Shown in pieces: positions 56,583 through 64,000 of a DNA stretch of 64,000 nt (its first letter is position 1; each line of letters opens with the position of its first letter). The notes below the pieces were generated by a model, which saw only the letters and a list, made by a program, of their open reading frames with translations, searched no databases and was not told where the DNA came from. The position numbers and the translations under genes were made by a program. The stretch is taken from contig NZ_JANYGQ010000036.1 in assembly GCF_025359345.1 (NCBI RefSeq), forward strand, positions 404,770 to 468,769, in the 5' to 3' direction. This stretch comes from Mucilaginibacter sp. (GTDB taxonomy: Bacteria > Bacteroidota > Bacteroidia > Sphingobacteriales > Sphingobacteriaceae).

Positions 56583-57635
56583 ATGCCCGATTTGCCTTTT
56601 AACGAACTTGGTTTTTTATTTGACGATAACCCAAACCCCATGTGGGTTTATGAAGTTCAGTCGTTGCGGATTTTAAAAGTAAATAAGGCGGCGGTTAAAC
56701 ACTATGGTTATACCGAAGACGAGTTTTTAAACTTAACCATCCTTAACCTTCGCGAACCGGCTGATGTTGAAGAATTTAACACATACTTTAAAAAACATAG
56801 CCTGGCCGATCCGAATTCAAAAGGCCCTTCGTACGCGGGGATTTGGAAGTACAAAACAAAAGCCGGAGGTATCGTTTATGCCGAAATTACCAGCCATGCT
56901 GTCACCTATAAAAACCAGGCTTGCCGCATTGTTGTAGCCGCCGATGCTACTGACAAAAGGCGTTACCAGGAAGAGGCGCAACTTAAGGAACAGGAACTGA
57001 TCGGCACAAAAAACAGCCTTGAAGCACTGATAAACAATACCGACGACCAGATTTGGTCGGTTGATACCGAAACCCGGTATGTTTACATGAACCAGGCTTA
57101 CCGCAGCAAAATCACCCACATTACCGGGGTTGAGCCTAAAAAGGGCGATTACTCGTACCTGCACCCGGGCTACAACAAACAATCGGTGGTGAGCTGGCAA
57201 AACTATTACAAAAGGGCGTTGGCCGGCGAAATATACAACGTGGTTGATGAAAGCATCGATCCTGATACCAAAGAGGTACTTTCGTTCGAGATAAGCTTTA
57301 ACCCGATATACACCTCAACCGGCGAAATAATTGGTGTCGGCTGTTTCGCCCGAAATATTACCCAGCGCCTTAAAACGGAACAGGCCATGGTCGATCAAAA
57401 TGAGCGCCTCCGGAACATCGCATCACTAACATCGCACGAATTAAGGCGCCCCGTAGCCAGCATGCTGGGTCTTATTGCCATAATGGACAGGGTAAACTTT
57501 TTTAACCCCGATAACAAGGAAATTATTGAGCACCTGCTAACCGTTGGTAACGAAATTGACGAGGTGATACGCCTGATAGTTGATAAAACTTTTATTGGCC
57601 ATGAACATCGGCCGGATAAGTATCAAACTCCATGA
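56583..57635 (+). CDS. Double PAS-domain protein with a HisKA-like end but no ATPase domain
   Basis: A 350-residue protein with two PAS domains (about 5-120 and 140-270): DNPNPMWVYEVQSLRILKVN and NNTDDQIWSVDTETRYVYMN. A helical HisKA-like dimerisation segment (about 280-340) keeps the histidine in LTSHELRRPVASMLGLIA. The protein then stops at HRPDKYQTP, with no HATPase_c domain. It has no membrane segment. It could be a phosphorelay intermediate, a regulator dimerising with other kinases, or a truncated kinase. No response regulator is next to it. Confidence 0.8.
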   Translation: MPDLPFNELGFLFDDNPNPMWVYEVQSLRILKVNKAAVKHYGYTEDEFLNLTILNLREPADVEEFNTYFKKHSLADPNSKGPSYAGIWKYKTKAGGIVYAEITSHAVTYKNQACRIVVAADATDKRRYQEEAQLKEQELIGTKNSLEALINNTDDQIWSVDTETRYVYMNQAYRSKITHITGVEPKKGDYSYLHPGYNKQSVVSWQNYYKRALAGEIYNVVDESIDPDTKEVLSFEISFNPIYTSTGEIIGVGCFARNITQRLKTEQAMVDQNERLRNIASLTSHELRRPVASMLGLIAIMDRVNFFNPDNKEIIEHLLTVGNEIDEVIRLIVDKTFIGHEHRPDKYQTP

Positions 57636-57713
57636 ACCGCTGATTTAAGGTGATTACGTTAATTTCGCTGGTTATGGTTTAACAATTGTTGATATTAAAA
57701 CATTACAAAGCAA

Positions 57714-57743
57714 AAAGGCGATGAGCCCAAACCCATCGCCTTT
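57714..57743 (-). terminator. Terminator of the amidohydrolase gene pair
   Basis: AAAGGCGATG and CATCGCCTTT form a 10-bp stem with a 10-nt loop. On the minus strand it is followed by TTTTTGC. It is 24 bp after the 57768 stop and faces the PAS gene, so it could also work in the other direction. Confidence 0.8.
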
Positions 57744-57767
57744 CCTAAACTTATTGAACGAGTGCTA

Positions 57768-59090
57768 CTAATCAGCCTTCACCCCATATTTATCAGCAAA
57801 CTTTTTATAAAGCTGTTTGTGCAAATTATCAAGGTTGATGTTGCGGCCCTGTATAAATGCATAATCAACATCAATGCTAATCATATCCAGCGCATCGCCT
57901 TTTGACACAAACAGGTTGGCGTCTTTGCCGACTTCCAAAGTACCTGTGGTTTTGTCGATACCTAATATTTTTGCATTGTTAATGGTGATCATCGATATAG
58001 CCTGCTCTTTGGTTAAGCCGTAACCCACTGATTCACCAGCCTCGAAGGGCAGGTTGCGCTGGCGCCAAAAACCTATACCTGTCAGACCATAGGTTACACC
58101 CGCATCCTGCAGTATTTTTGGCAATTTGTATGGCAGGTACACATCATCTTCCTCTTTATCCGGCAGGCGCTGGGTTTCTTTTAATATAACCGGCACGTTA
58201 TTGTCTTTCAAAACATCGGTAACCAGGTACGACTCATTGCCACCTACAATAACCACCTGCACGCCCATTTTTTTGCCAAAATCAACCGCCTGTATTATTT
58301 CTTTCGCACCTTCGGCGTTTACAAACAGCTTTTTAGTACCGTTAAACAAACCCTTCATGGCTTCCAAACGGATGTTGGTTACTTCGGGCTTTGCAATATC
58401 TGCGTATGCCTTTGCCTCGTTAAACAGGTTGGTGATAGCGTCGATGGCTTTTTGCGCCCTTTCGGCCGGCGACTCCTGCGGCACACCGGGTGTTGGTACG
58501 GCAGGCCTGCGGCGGCCGCCCTGTACCCTGGCAACCGGCCAGGTTAGGTGTATAGCAATATCGGCCTTATAAGCAGCGTCCTGCCAGTTCCAGGCATCCA
58601 GTTGTACAACCGACGATGTACCTGAAATGGTGCCACCAACAGGTGTTGGCTGTGCCAGCAAAATTCCGTTTGACCGCACAGTTGGAATCACCTTTGAATC
58701 AGTGTTAAATGCGATCAGCGAGCGCACATGCGGGTTAAGGTCGCCGGTTTCTTCTTCATCTACTGTACCGCGGGCTCCCTCTTCAATTTCAACCAGGCCC
58801 AGGGTGGTTATGGGGCATATAAAGCCCGGATAAATTTGTTGACCTGTGGCATCAACTACATCAGCCCCGGCAGTGTTAGGTGCCGAGCCTTCGCCAATAG
58901 CCGTTATCTTGCCCTTATCGAAAGCTATGTAGCCATTGTTTATTACGGTGCCGTTACCTACGTGAATGGTGGCTCCTTTTATTATTATTGGCTTCATTTG
59001 CGCCTTTGCCGGCGATATGTTTGCCTGTCCGTTTGCGAGGATGGTGCTTAGCAGTAATCCTCCAAAAAGTATGAATATCTTGTTTTTCAT
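57768..59090 (-). CDS. Amidohydrolase-fold exported protein with a degenerate metal site
   Basis: A 440-residue protein with a signal peptide (ILFGGLLLSTILANGQA). It has the composite beta-sandwich ends of amidohydrolases (IIIKGATIHVGNGTVINNGY, LEVGKDANLFVSKGDALD). Where the family has the metal-binding HxH after the first strand (PGLIDxHxH), this protein has YPGFICPITTLG, with no histidines. Catalysis by the usual mechanism is therefore doubtful. It lies 72 bp downstream of the 1013-aa amidohydrolase gene and is probably cotranscribed. Confidence 0.85.
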   Translation of the reverse strand: MKNKIFILFGGLLLSTILANGQANISPAKAQMKPIIIKGATIHVGNGTVINNGYIAFDKGKITAIGEGSAPNTAGADVVDATGQQIYPGFICPITTLGLVEIEEGARGTVDEEETGDLNPHVRSLIAFNTDSKVIPTVRSNGILLAQPTPVGGTISGTSSVVQLDAWNWQDAAYKADIAIHLTWPVARVQGGRRRPAVPTPGVPQESPAERAQKAIDAITNLFNEAKAYADIAKPEVTNIRLEAMKGLFNGTKKLFVNAEGAKEIIQAVDFGKKMGVQVVIVGGNESYLVTDVLKDNNVPVILKETQRLPDKEEDDVYLPYKLPKILQDAGVTYGLTGIGFWRQRNLPFEAGESVGYGLTKEQAISMITINNAKILGIDKTTGTLEVGKDANLFVSKGDALDMISIDVDYAFIQGRNINLDNLHKQLYKKFADKYGVKAD

Positions 59091-59162
59091 TTTATGCCTC
59101 TTTTAATTTGTTAACCGAATATCCCATCCGCACATCTTCATATCTGCACATTCGCACATCAA

Positions 59163-62100
59163 TTATTTACCATTCGAGTTAGTTTGTCCCACGCCATCGC
59201 CCGATACAAATTCATCATCTTCATCGCTTTCGTTGTTGCGGGGGCGTCTTCCCGCCGGCCTTTGGGTTGCAGCGCCTTTGTTTTTGGCAGCAATCATTTT
59301 CTGGATAATCCGCGCCTCTTCGGCCTTTATGGCTTTCTGGTTGGCAGCGTCTTTTTCAATATCCCAATATGGTATGCCGTCTACATAGGTCTTTTCGGCA
59401 ACTGCATAAATTGAAAGCGGGTCGGCCGACCATAATACCAAATCGGCATCCTTACCAACTTTAATACTGCCCACTTTTTTATCAACGTGCAGCATAGTAG
59501 CCGGGTTAATCGTAACCAGTTTCAAAGCCTCCTCCTCGCTCATTTTACCATAAGCTACCGATTTACCTGCTTCCTGGTTTAAGCGGCGCGCCATTTCTTC
59601 ATCGTCAGAGTTAAAAGCAACGATAACGCCTTCGTCATGCATTAGCTTTCCATTGTAAGGTATCGCTTCGGCAACCTCGTTTTTGTAGGCCCACCAGTCG
59701 CTAAATGTTGAACCGGCAATACCGTGTGCTTTCATTTTGTCAGCCATTTTGTAGCCTTCTAAAATATGGGTAAAGGTGTTTATTTTGAAGCCCATCGAGT
59801 CTGCAACGTGCATCAGCATGTTGATTTCCGACTGTACGTACGAGTGGCAGGTGATAAAACGCTTGCCATCCAGTATCTCCACAATAGCATCCAGCTCAAT
59901 ATCGCGGCGCACATTGCTGCCTTTTGCGGCACGCGCAGCTTTATACTCTTTAGCGCGGGTAAACTCATCAATATAAACTTCCTCAACGCCCATACGTGTT
60001 TGCGGGAAGCGGGCGGCACCGGTAATTGGGCCGTTGTTGCTGCCTTTTACGTTTTCGCCAAGGGCGAATTTGATAAAGCCGTCTGCGCCTTCAAACTTCA
60101 TATCGTCAGGCAATACGCCCCAGCGGTGTTTGATCAGCTGGGTTTGGCCGCCAATAGGGTTGGCCGAACCATGCAAAATGTGCGAGGTAGTAACCCCACC
60201 TGCCAGCTGCCGGTAAATATTGATATCTTCCGAATTTAAAATGTCGGCGATCCTAACCTCGGCGCTTACGGCTTGGGTGCCTTCGTTTATGCTGCCGCTG
60301 CCCGCAATATGCGAGTGCTCATCAACAATACCCGGCGAAAGGTGCTTGCCGGTAGCATCAATAACTTTGGCGGTGCCCGGTGCGAGGCCCTTGCCTACGG
60401 CTTTTATTTTGCCGTTTTCAATCAATACGTCGGTGTTTTTCAGGATGCCATCTTTATCGCTGGTCCAAACAGTGGCATTTTTAAACAGCACCGATTCAGC
60501 TTTTGGCAATTCGGTGGCGCCGTAGGCCATAAACGGGTAAATTACCGGGCCGGCCACATTATTTGCTTTCGGCACATCGTTACGGTTGCGGTCGGGCGCA
60601 GCAGGACCTGTATAGGCCGCGCTCCATTTTATTTCGCTGCCATCCGGCAAAATGCCGCTGCCGTTAAAGGTTAATGGCGATGTTTTGGTGATGTAACCGT
60701 TTAGCCTAACGTTGCCGGCAGGTTTGTTCTTCAGGTCGAAATAGATGCTTACCATGTCGGCGATGCGGGTAATAGTGCCTGTTGCCCGGGTGCTATCAGC
60801 GCCGGTACGTTCCAGGTTAACGGTGTACGCACCAGGTGTGCCGCTAATTTTCAACACTACATTTTGCAAAGCGTCGCTGGCAAAACTATAGTTACCACGC
60901 AGGTCGGTCACATCAATTTTGCTAACCACATACTGGCGGCCCTCAACCCAGTTTTCGAAAATCACGTTGTCTTTTTTAAACAAATCGTCAGACGTGATAA
61001 TGAAATTGGCCATTTTACCCTTGGCTAACGAGCCTACCTTATCAGCTACGCCCAGCATTTCAGCAGGGATAGCAGTTAATGAGTTTAGAGCTTGTTTTTC
61101 GGTTAAGCCATTATCAAGAGCGGTGCGCAGGTTTGTCCAAAAATCGCGGACGTTCGTTAACCCGTACGATGTAATGGCGAATTTTATACCTGCTTTTTCC
61201 ATAACAGCAGGATTGGTTGGCGCAAGTTCCCAATCTTTCATTTGAGTATAGCTCACATTGCGGGCATCAATCGGGTCTTCCACATCGAAAGCCTCGGGGA
61301 AGGTAAGCGGAATAATGAAGCTGCCGCCGGTAGCCTTCATGGCGTCAATGCGGCGGTATTCCTGCCCATCGGTTTTAAAAATATATTGTTTGCCAAACTC
61401 CTTGCCTATTTTATTGGCGCGCAATACGCTAAGCGGGTCGCCAACCTCAAAAATCTGGGGGAGTGCTTGTGTACGGTTAAATTCGTCAAGCGAAATATTG
61501 TATTCCTCTTTTTGATTTTTGTACCACTGTGCATCATAATAAGTTTGACGCAGCAGCGCTATGCTGCCCATTAACGATGAAGGATAATTGGTTGCCGCGG
61601 TGCCTTTGCTAAACGAGTAGTTGGCAGCAGCCTGGTCGTTCAATATTACAAAGTTATCGCGCTCGTTACCCAGGGTAACCACTGCCGAAGTGCCGCGGGC
61701 AATGCCATCGCGTATTACGGAGTGCACTGTACCAAAGCCGTTCTTTTTAAATTCTTCGGCTTTCGAATCATCGGCATGGAAAACAGCCTTTACATTCATT
61801 TCGGGCTTAATAGCTTCGTTCCAGCCGTAAGCGCCGGGTTTGGTTGATACCGGCACAGCCGCACGGCCAAAACCGCCCTGGGCAAATGCTGCTCTTGGCG
61901 CATCGGGGATGCCGTAGCCGGTGTATGCATCAACAAGACTGGGGTAAATGTACTTGCCTTTCAGGTCGATAGTTACATAGCCTTTGGGGATTTTAACATC
62001 AGTGCCAACAGCTTCAATCTGCCGGTCTTTAATCAATAAGACGCCATTGGTAATGGTTTGTTCGGCATTTACAACAATGGTGGCATTGGTAAATGCATAC

Positions 62101-62204
62101 TGTCCGGGTCGGATGTCCCAGGCGCCGTTTACCGGGAAAGTTTGCTGTGCCCGGCATAGTAAGGCAAACAGCATGGCGCAGCCAAGAAGTAAAAGTTTTT
62201 TCAT
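59163..62204 (-). CDS. Fused double amidohydrolase, exported
   Basis: A 1013-residue protein with a signal peptide (LLLLGCAMLFALLCRAQ). Residues about 35-470 form a first amidohydrolase-like half whose metal motif is missing (IYPSLVDAYTGYGIPDA). Residues about 600-960 form a second half with an intact HxH (SPGIVDEHSHIAGSG), KFALGENVKG, HSYVQSEI and FNSDDEE motifs, and the closing VGSIKVGKDADLVLWSADPL. The C-terminus is basic and then acidic. The product may be an imidazolonepropionase- or prolidase-like hydrolase. The dead half may be a scaffold. The substrate is unknown. Confidence 0.85.
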   Translation of the reverse strand: MKKLLLLGCAMLFALLCRAQQTFPVNGAWDIRPGQYAFTNATIVVNAEQTITNGVLLIKDRQIEAVGTDVKIPKGYVTIDLKGKYIYPSLVDAYTGYGIPDAPRAAFAQGGFGRAAVPVSTKPGAYGWNEAIKPEMNVKAVFHADDSKAEEFKKNGFGTVHSVIRDGIARGTSAVVTLGNERDNFVILNDQAAANYSFSKGTAATNYPSSLMGSIALLRQTYYDAQWYKNQKEEYNISLDEFNRTQALPQIFEVGDPLSVLRANKIGKEFGKQYIFKTDGQEYRRIDAMKATGGSFIIPLTFPEAFDVEDPIDARNVSYTQMKDWELAPTNPAVMEKAGIKFAITSYGLTNVRDFWTNLRTALDNGLTEKQALNSLTAIPAEMLGVADKVGSLAKGKMANFIITSDDLFKKDNVIFENWVEGRQYVVSKIDVTDLRGNYSFASDALQNVVLKISGTPGAYTVNLERTGADSTRATGTITRIADMVSIYFDLKNKPAGNVRLNGYITKTSPLTFNGSGILPDGSEIKWSAAYTGPAAPDRNRNDVPKANNVAGPVIYPFMAYGATELPKAESVLFKNATVWTSDKDGILKNTDVLIENGKIKAVGKGLAPGTAKVIDATGKHLSPGIVDEHSHIAGSGSINEGTQAVSAEVRIADILNSEDINIYRQLAGGVTTSHILHGSANPIGGQTQLIKHRWGVLPDDMKFEGADGFIKFALGENVKGSNNGPITGAARFPQTRMGVEEVYIDEFTRAKEYKAARAAKGSNVRRDIELDAIVEILDGKRFITCHSYVQSEINMLMHVADSMGFKINTFTHILEGYKMADKMKAHGIAGSTFSDWWAYKNEVAEAIPYNGKLMHDEGVIVAFNSDDEEMARRLNQEAGKSVAYGKMSEEEALKLVTINPATMLHVDKKVGSIKVGKDADLVLWSADPLSIYAVAEKTYVDGIPYWDIEKDAANQKAIKAEEARIIQKMIAAKNKGAATQRPAGRRPRNNESDEDDEFVSGDGVGQTNSNGK

Positions 62205-62518
62205 GTTAATAGTTTAGTCAGTTACGGAGCTAAATATATTAAACATTAGCGAAATCCCTGATCGCAAGGAGAGTATTATCATGGATTTGTTACAATGTGG
62301 AAGTCCGGAAGTCGGAAAAGTCAGTAAAGACCGAAAGATGACTTGCCGGCCTTGAAGTTTCTCTGGTTTTGCCGGATGGATTTAAGTGAGAAAAATGTAT
62401 AATGACATTAACAGCAAGCAGACTATTCTCCAGTATTTATCATCTATTTGTTACAATTTCCAAAAAATTAAAAAGAGAGAAATGCAACCTGTAGATTAGT
62501 GAAAATTAATTTGTTACG
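62205..62518. promoter_or_regulatory. Divergent regulatory region with three ATTTGTTAC repeats
   Basis: ATTTGTTACAAT at 62285-62296, ATTTGTTACAAT at 62446-62457 and ATTTGTTACGAT at 62509-62520 are direct repeats. The third overlaps the ATG of the AraC-type gene. Spacing is 161 and 63 bp. An AAGTCCGGAAGTCGGAA repeat is also present at about 62303. They could be binding sites for the regulator itself. Confidence 0.45.
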
Positions 62519-63379
62519 ATGATACAAATCCCTAAAGACTTGCTGAATCACCATACGCATATCAGGCTGAGGCTATCAGATATGTATGCCGTGCTTATTG
62601 ATAAAAAGCGGCCCTTTAGCTGTGATGATACCCTGCAAACGGCACATTGTCTTGAGTTTGTTTTAACCGGTTCTATTGAAGTGAGGTATGGCAGCAGCGT
62701 GCATCACCTTAAGGCCGGGGATATACAATTCAGACGACGCGGCAATTACCAGATATTTCCATCAGATGATTATACCAGCCTGCTTATTTTTATGGAGAAT
62801 GAGTTTGTCGATTATTTTTTGGAAAGCCACGTCCCCGTAATTAGATACGAAAAGTTTTGTGCCGATATGCCGCCGTTTACATTTAAAACCACAGAGTTTA
62901 TAAATGCTAATATTAAGCAGGTAATCCAGCATATTTTACATCCCCAGGAATATTCGAGGTGTATCGTAAAATTTGCGGCCCATCAAACGCTATTGCAAAT
63001 TTTGGCAGGCGACAAGACTAACACCTTTGTGGCTTTCCTGAAATACCTTGTCAGCGAAAGGAAGGTGGACCTGGCTTACTTTATGGAAGCTAATTTTAAC
63101 AGGCAGTTGTCGATACCCGATATGGCAAAGCTTACCGGCAGAAGTGTAAGCGCCTTTAAAAAAGAATTTACCGAACGCTTTCACACAACTCCCGTAAAGT
63201 GGCAGATAAACCGCAGGTTGGAATATGCTGAATACCAGCTAAAAAAATCATGCGACCCGGTGTCGCTGGTAGCTTATTCGAGTGGGTTCGAAAATATATC
63301 CCACTTCTCGAAAGTGTACAAGCAAAAGTTTGGTGTTTCGCCTAAAGATACGCGTGATGAAGAGGAAGTAGTGTTCTGA
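62519..63379 (+). CDS. AraC-family transcriptional regulator
   Basis: A 286-residue regulator. The N-terminal part (about 20-115) looks like a cupin-type ligand-binding domain (GSIEVRYGSSVHHLKAGDIQ). The C-terminal AraC helix-turn-helix pair (about 190-283) has FNRQLSIPDMAKLTGRSVSA followed by FKKEFTERFHTTPVKWQ, then VSLVAYSSGFENISHFSKVY and FGVSPKDTRDE. It is divergent from the amidohydrolase genes, which are its likely targets. Three ATTTGTTAC repeats lie upstream. Confidence 0.93.
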   Translation: MIQIPKDLLNHHTHIRLRLSDMYAVLIDKKRPFSCDDTLQTAHCLEFVLTGSIEVRYGSSVHHLKAGDIQFRRRGNYQIFPSDDYTSLLIFMENEFVDYFLESHVPVIRYEKFCADMPPFTFKTTEFINANIKQVIQHILHPQEYSRCIVKFAAHQTLLQILAGDKTNTFVAFLKYLVSERKVDLAYFMEANFNRQLSIPDMAKLTGRSVSAFKKEFTERFHTTPVKWQINRRLEYAEYQLKKSCDPVSLVAYSSGFENISHFSKVYKQKFGVSPKDTRDEEEVVF

Positions 63380-63572
63380 CAGCAAACAAATAGAGCTTCA
63401 CAGCAAAATTGCAGCAGGCGCAAAGCCCCAACTTTGGGGTATGGAAACTTTAAAACACAAACGCCCGGCGCTAATATTGATAGATACACCGCAGGGCTTT
63501 TTTAGCAAATTTTTAGAAAAGATCACGGCAGCATATTCACCGGTTTCACAGGTATTGGCGGTGATTAAATAA

Positions 63573-63656
63573 AACACGATTTCAAGATTAATAAGATTTA
63601 CAGGATTGTAACGCAGGTTAAAATCCTGTAAATCCTCAGTATCCTTAAATCGTGTT
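63573..63656 (-). terminator. Long hairpin at the end of nagB
   Basis: AACACGATTT pairs with AAATCGTGTT across an inner stem ATTTACAGGATT / AATCCTGTAAAT. It overlaps the last base of the nagB stop on the minus strand. The sequence resembles the ATCCTGTAAATCCT-type interspersed hairpins seen after many Bacteroidota genes. Confidence 0.7.
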
Positions 63657-64000
63657 AATAGATATACCGCACAAACGCTTCCATAGCCTCATATTCGGCC
63701 ATGCCCAGTTTATCGTAAGCATGAGCGGTTTCCCTTGTGCGGTCCTCAGCCCTTACCCAAAACTCCCTGGCATCATCACCCGGGAAAACAGGGCGGTCCT
63801 TTTGGCTCTGGTGCTTGAAGATGGCATTTCGCTTGCGGATCACTTCCTGCGGCGAAAGGGGTACGGCCATTTCAATTTCGTGCGTTTCAAACTCCAGCCA
63901 GGCACCGCGGTACATCCACAGCCAGCAGTCTTTTACCCAGTCCTCTGTTTTTTGCAGTTCTTTCAAGGCACCTAATATGATGTTGAAACAAACCAGGTGG
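63655..64000 (-). CDS. nagB: Glucosamine-6-phosphate deaminase, C-terminal part (5' end outside window)
   Basis: The frame runs off the right edge. The visible 115 residues (…CFNIILGALKELQKTEDWVK, WLWMYRGAWLEFETHEIE, MAVPLSPQEVIRKRNAIFKH, FPGDDAREFWVRAEDRTRET, YEAMEAFVRYIY) match the end of the long Bacteroidota NagB, in which a deaminase domain is followed by a PIG-L/LmbE-like domain. The enzyme converts glucosamine 6-phosphate to fructose 6-phosphate and ammonia. A TTG start within this window is not needed: the frame continues upstream. Confidence 0.85.
   Translation of the reverse strand, partial: HLVCFNIILGALKELQKTEDWVKDCWLWMYRGAWLEFETHEIEMAVPLSPQEVIRKRNAIFKHQSQKDRPVFPGDDAREFWVRAEDRTRETAHAYDKLGMAEYEAMEAFVRYIY

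Noticed and set aside
59766..60239. 157-codon plus-strand frame inside the 1013-aa amidohydrolase gene
   Set aside because: Antisense to a well-conserved enzyme domain; the amidohydrolase reading explains the sequence.

Overview
The window looks like a chromosomal segment of a free-living Bacteroidota, most likely Sphingobacteriaceae close to Mucilaginibacter or Pedobacter. This is inferred from a SusC/SusD pair, type IX secretion (T9SS) type B sorting domains, TonB receptors with carboxypeptidase-regulatory N-termini, S16 with a long Ala/Glu/Lys tail, TAnnTTTG promoter boxes and weak Shine-Dalgarno sequences. No rRNA, tRNA, transposase, integrase or CRISPR array was found.

Region 1 (1-25 kb) is a surface and secretion district. 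It starts with the tail of a T9SS type B protein, then a small exported protein, a 1043-aa sortilin/BNR propeller protein, and a TonB receptor with a membrane-anchored partner whose normal start codon is missing. Two giant secreted proteins (1734 and 2322 aa) flank a two-component system of a TPR histidine kinase and a LuxR-type regulator. The giants share cadherin-like beta-sandwich repeats and the same C-terminal sorting domain. The larger one adds five tandem six-bladed NHL propellers.

Region 2 (23.6-32.4 kb) is housekeeping and periplasmic redox: pgi, an alpha-helical protein, an FAD oxidoreductase, a DinB/YfiT-like enzyme, an HMA-domain protein with a palindromic operator candidate, and a tight five-gene operon (two haem c lipoproteins, YceI, a DUF5777-type barrel and an OB-fold protein).

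Region 3 (32.4-41.9 kb) is the accessory zone. It holds an unfamiliar membrane protein, an orphan RepA-like ATPase with a C-terminal helix-turn-helix, a small hypothetical gene, a K+ channel with a probable winged-helix tail, and an AT-rich 1145-aa protein joining an HD phosphohydrolase to an Hsp90-like GHKL ATPase. The spacers are full of palindromic repeats, and related elements of about 54 bp lie on both sides of the channel and HD-GHKL genes. This is the best candidate here for an undescribed system, possibly defence or stress signalling, but that role is inference.

Region 4 (41.9-64 kb) holds a sugar-oxidation pair (DUF1080 protein and a cytochrome c-tailed dehydrogenase), a membrane protein, an SDR with operators matching a downstream TetR gene, an acyltransferase, a SusC/SusD pair, rpsP-rimM, a PAS/HisKA protein without an ATPase domain, two amidohydrolase-fold proteins with degenerate metal sites, an AraC-type regulator and the end of nagB.
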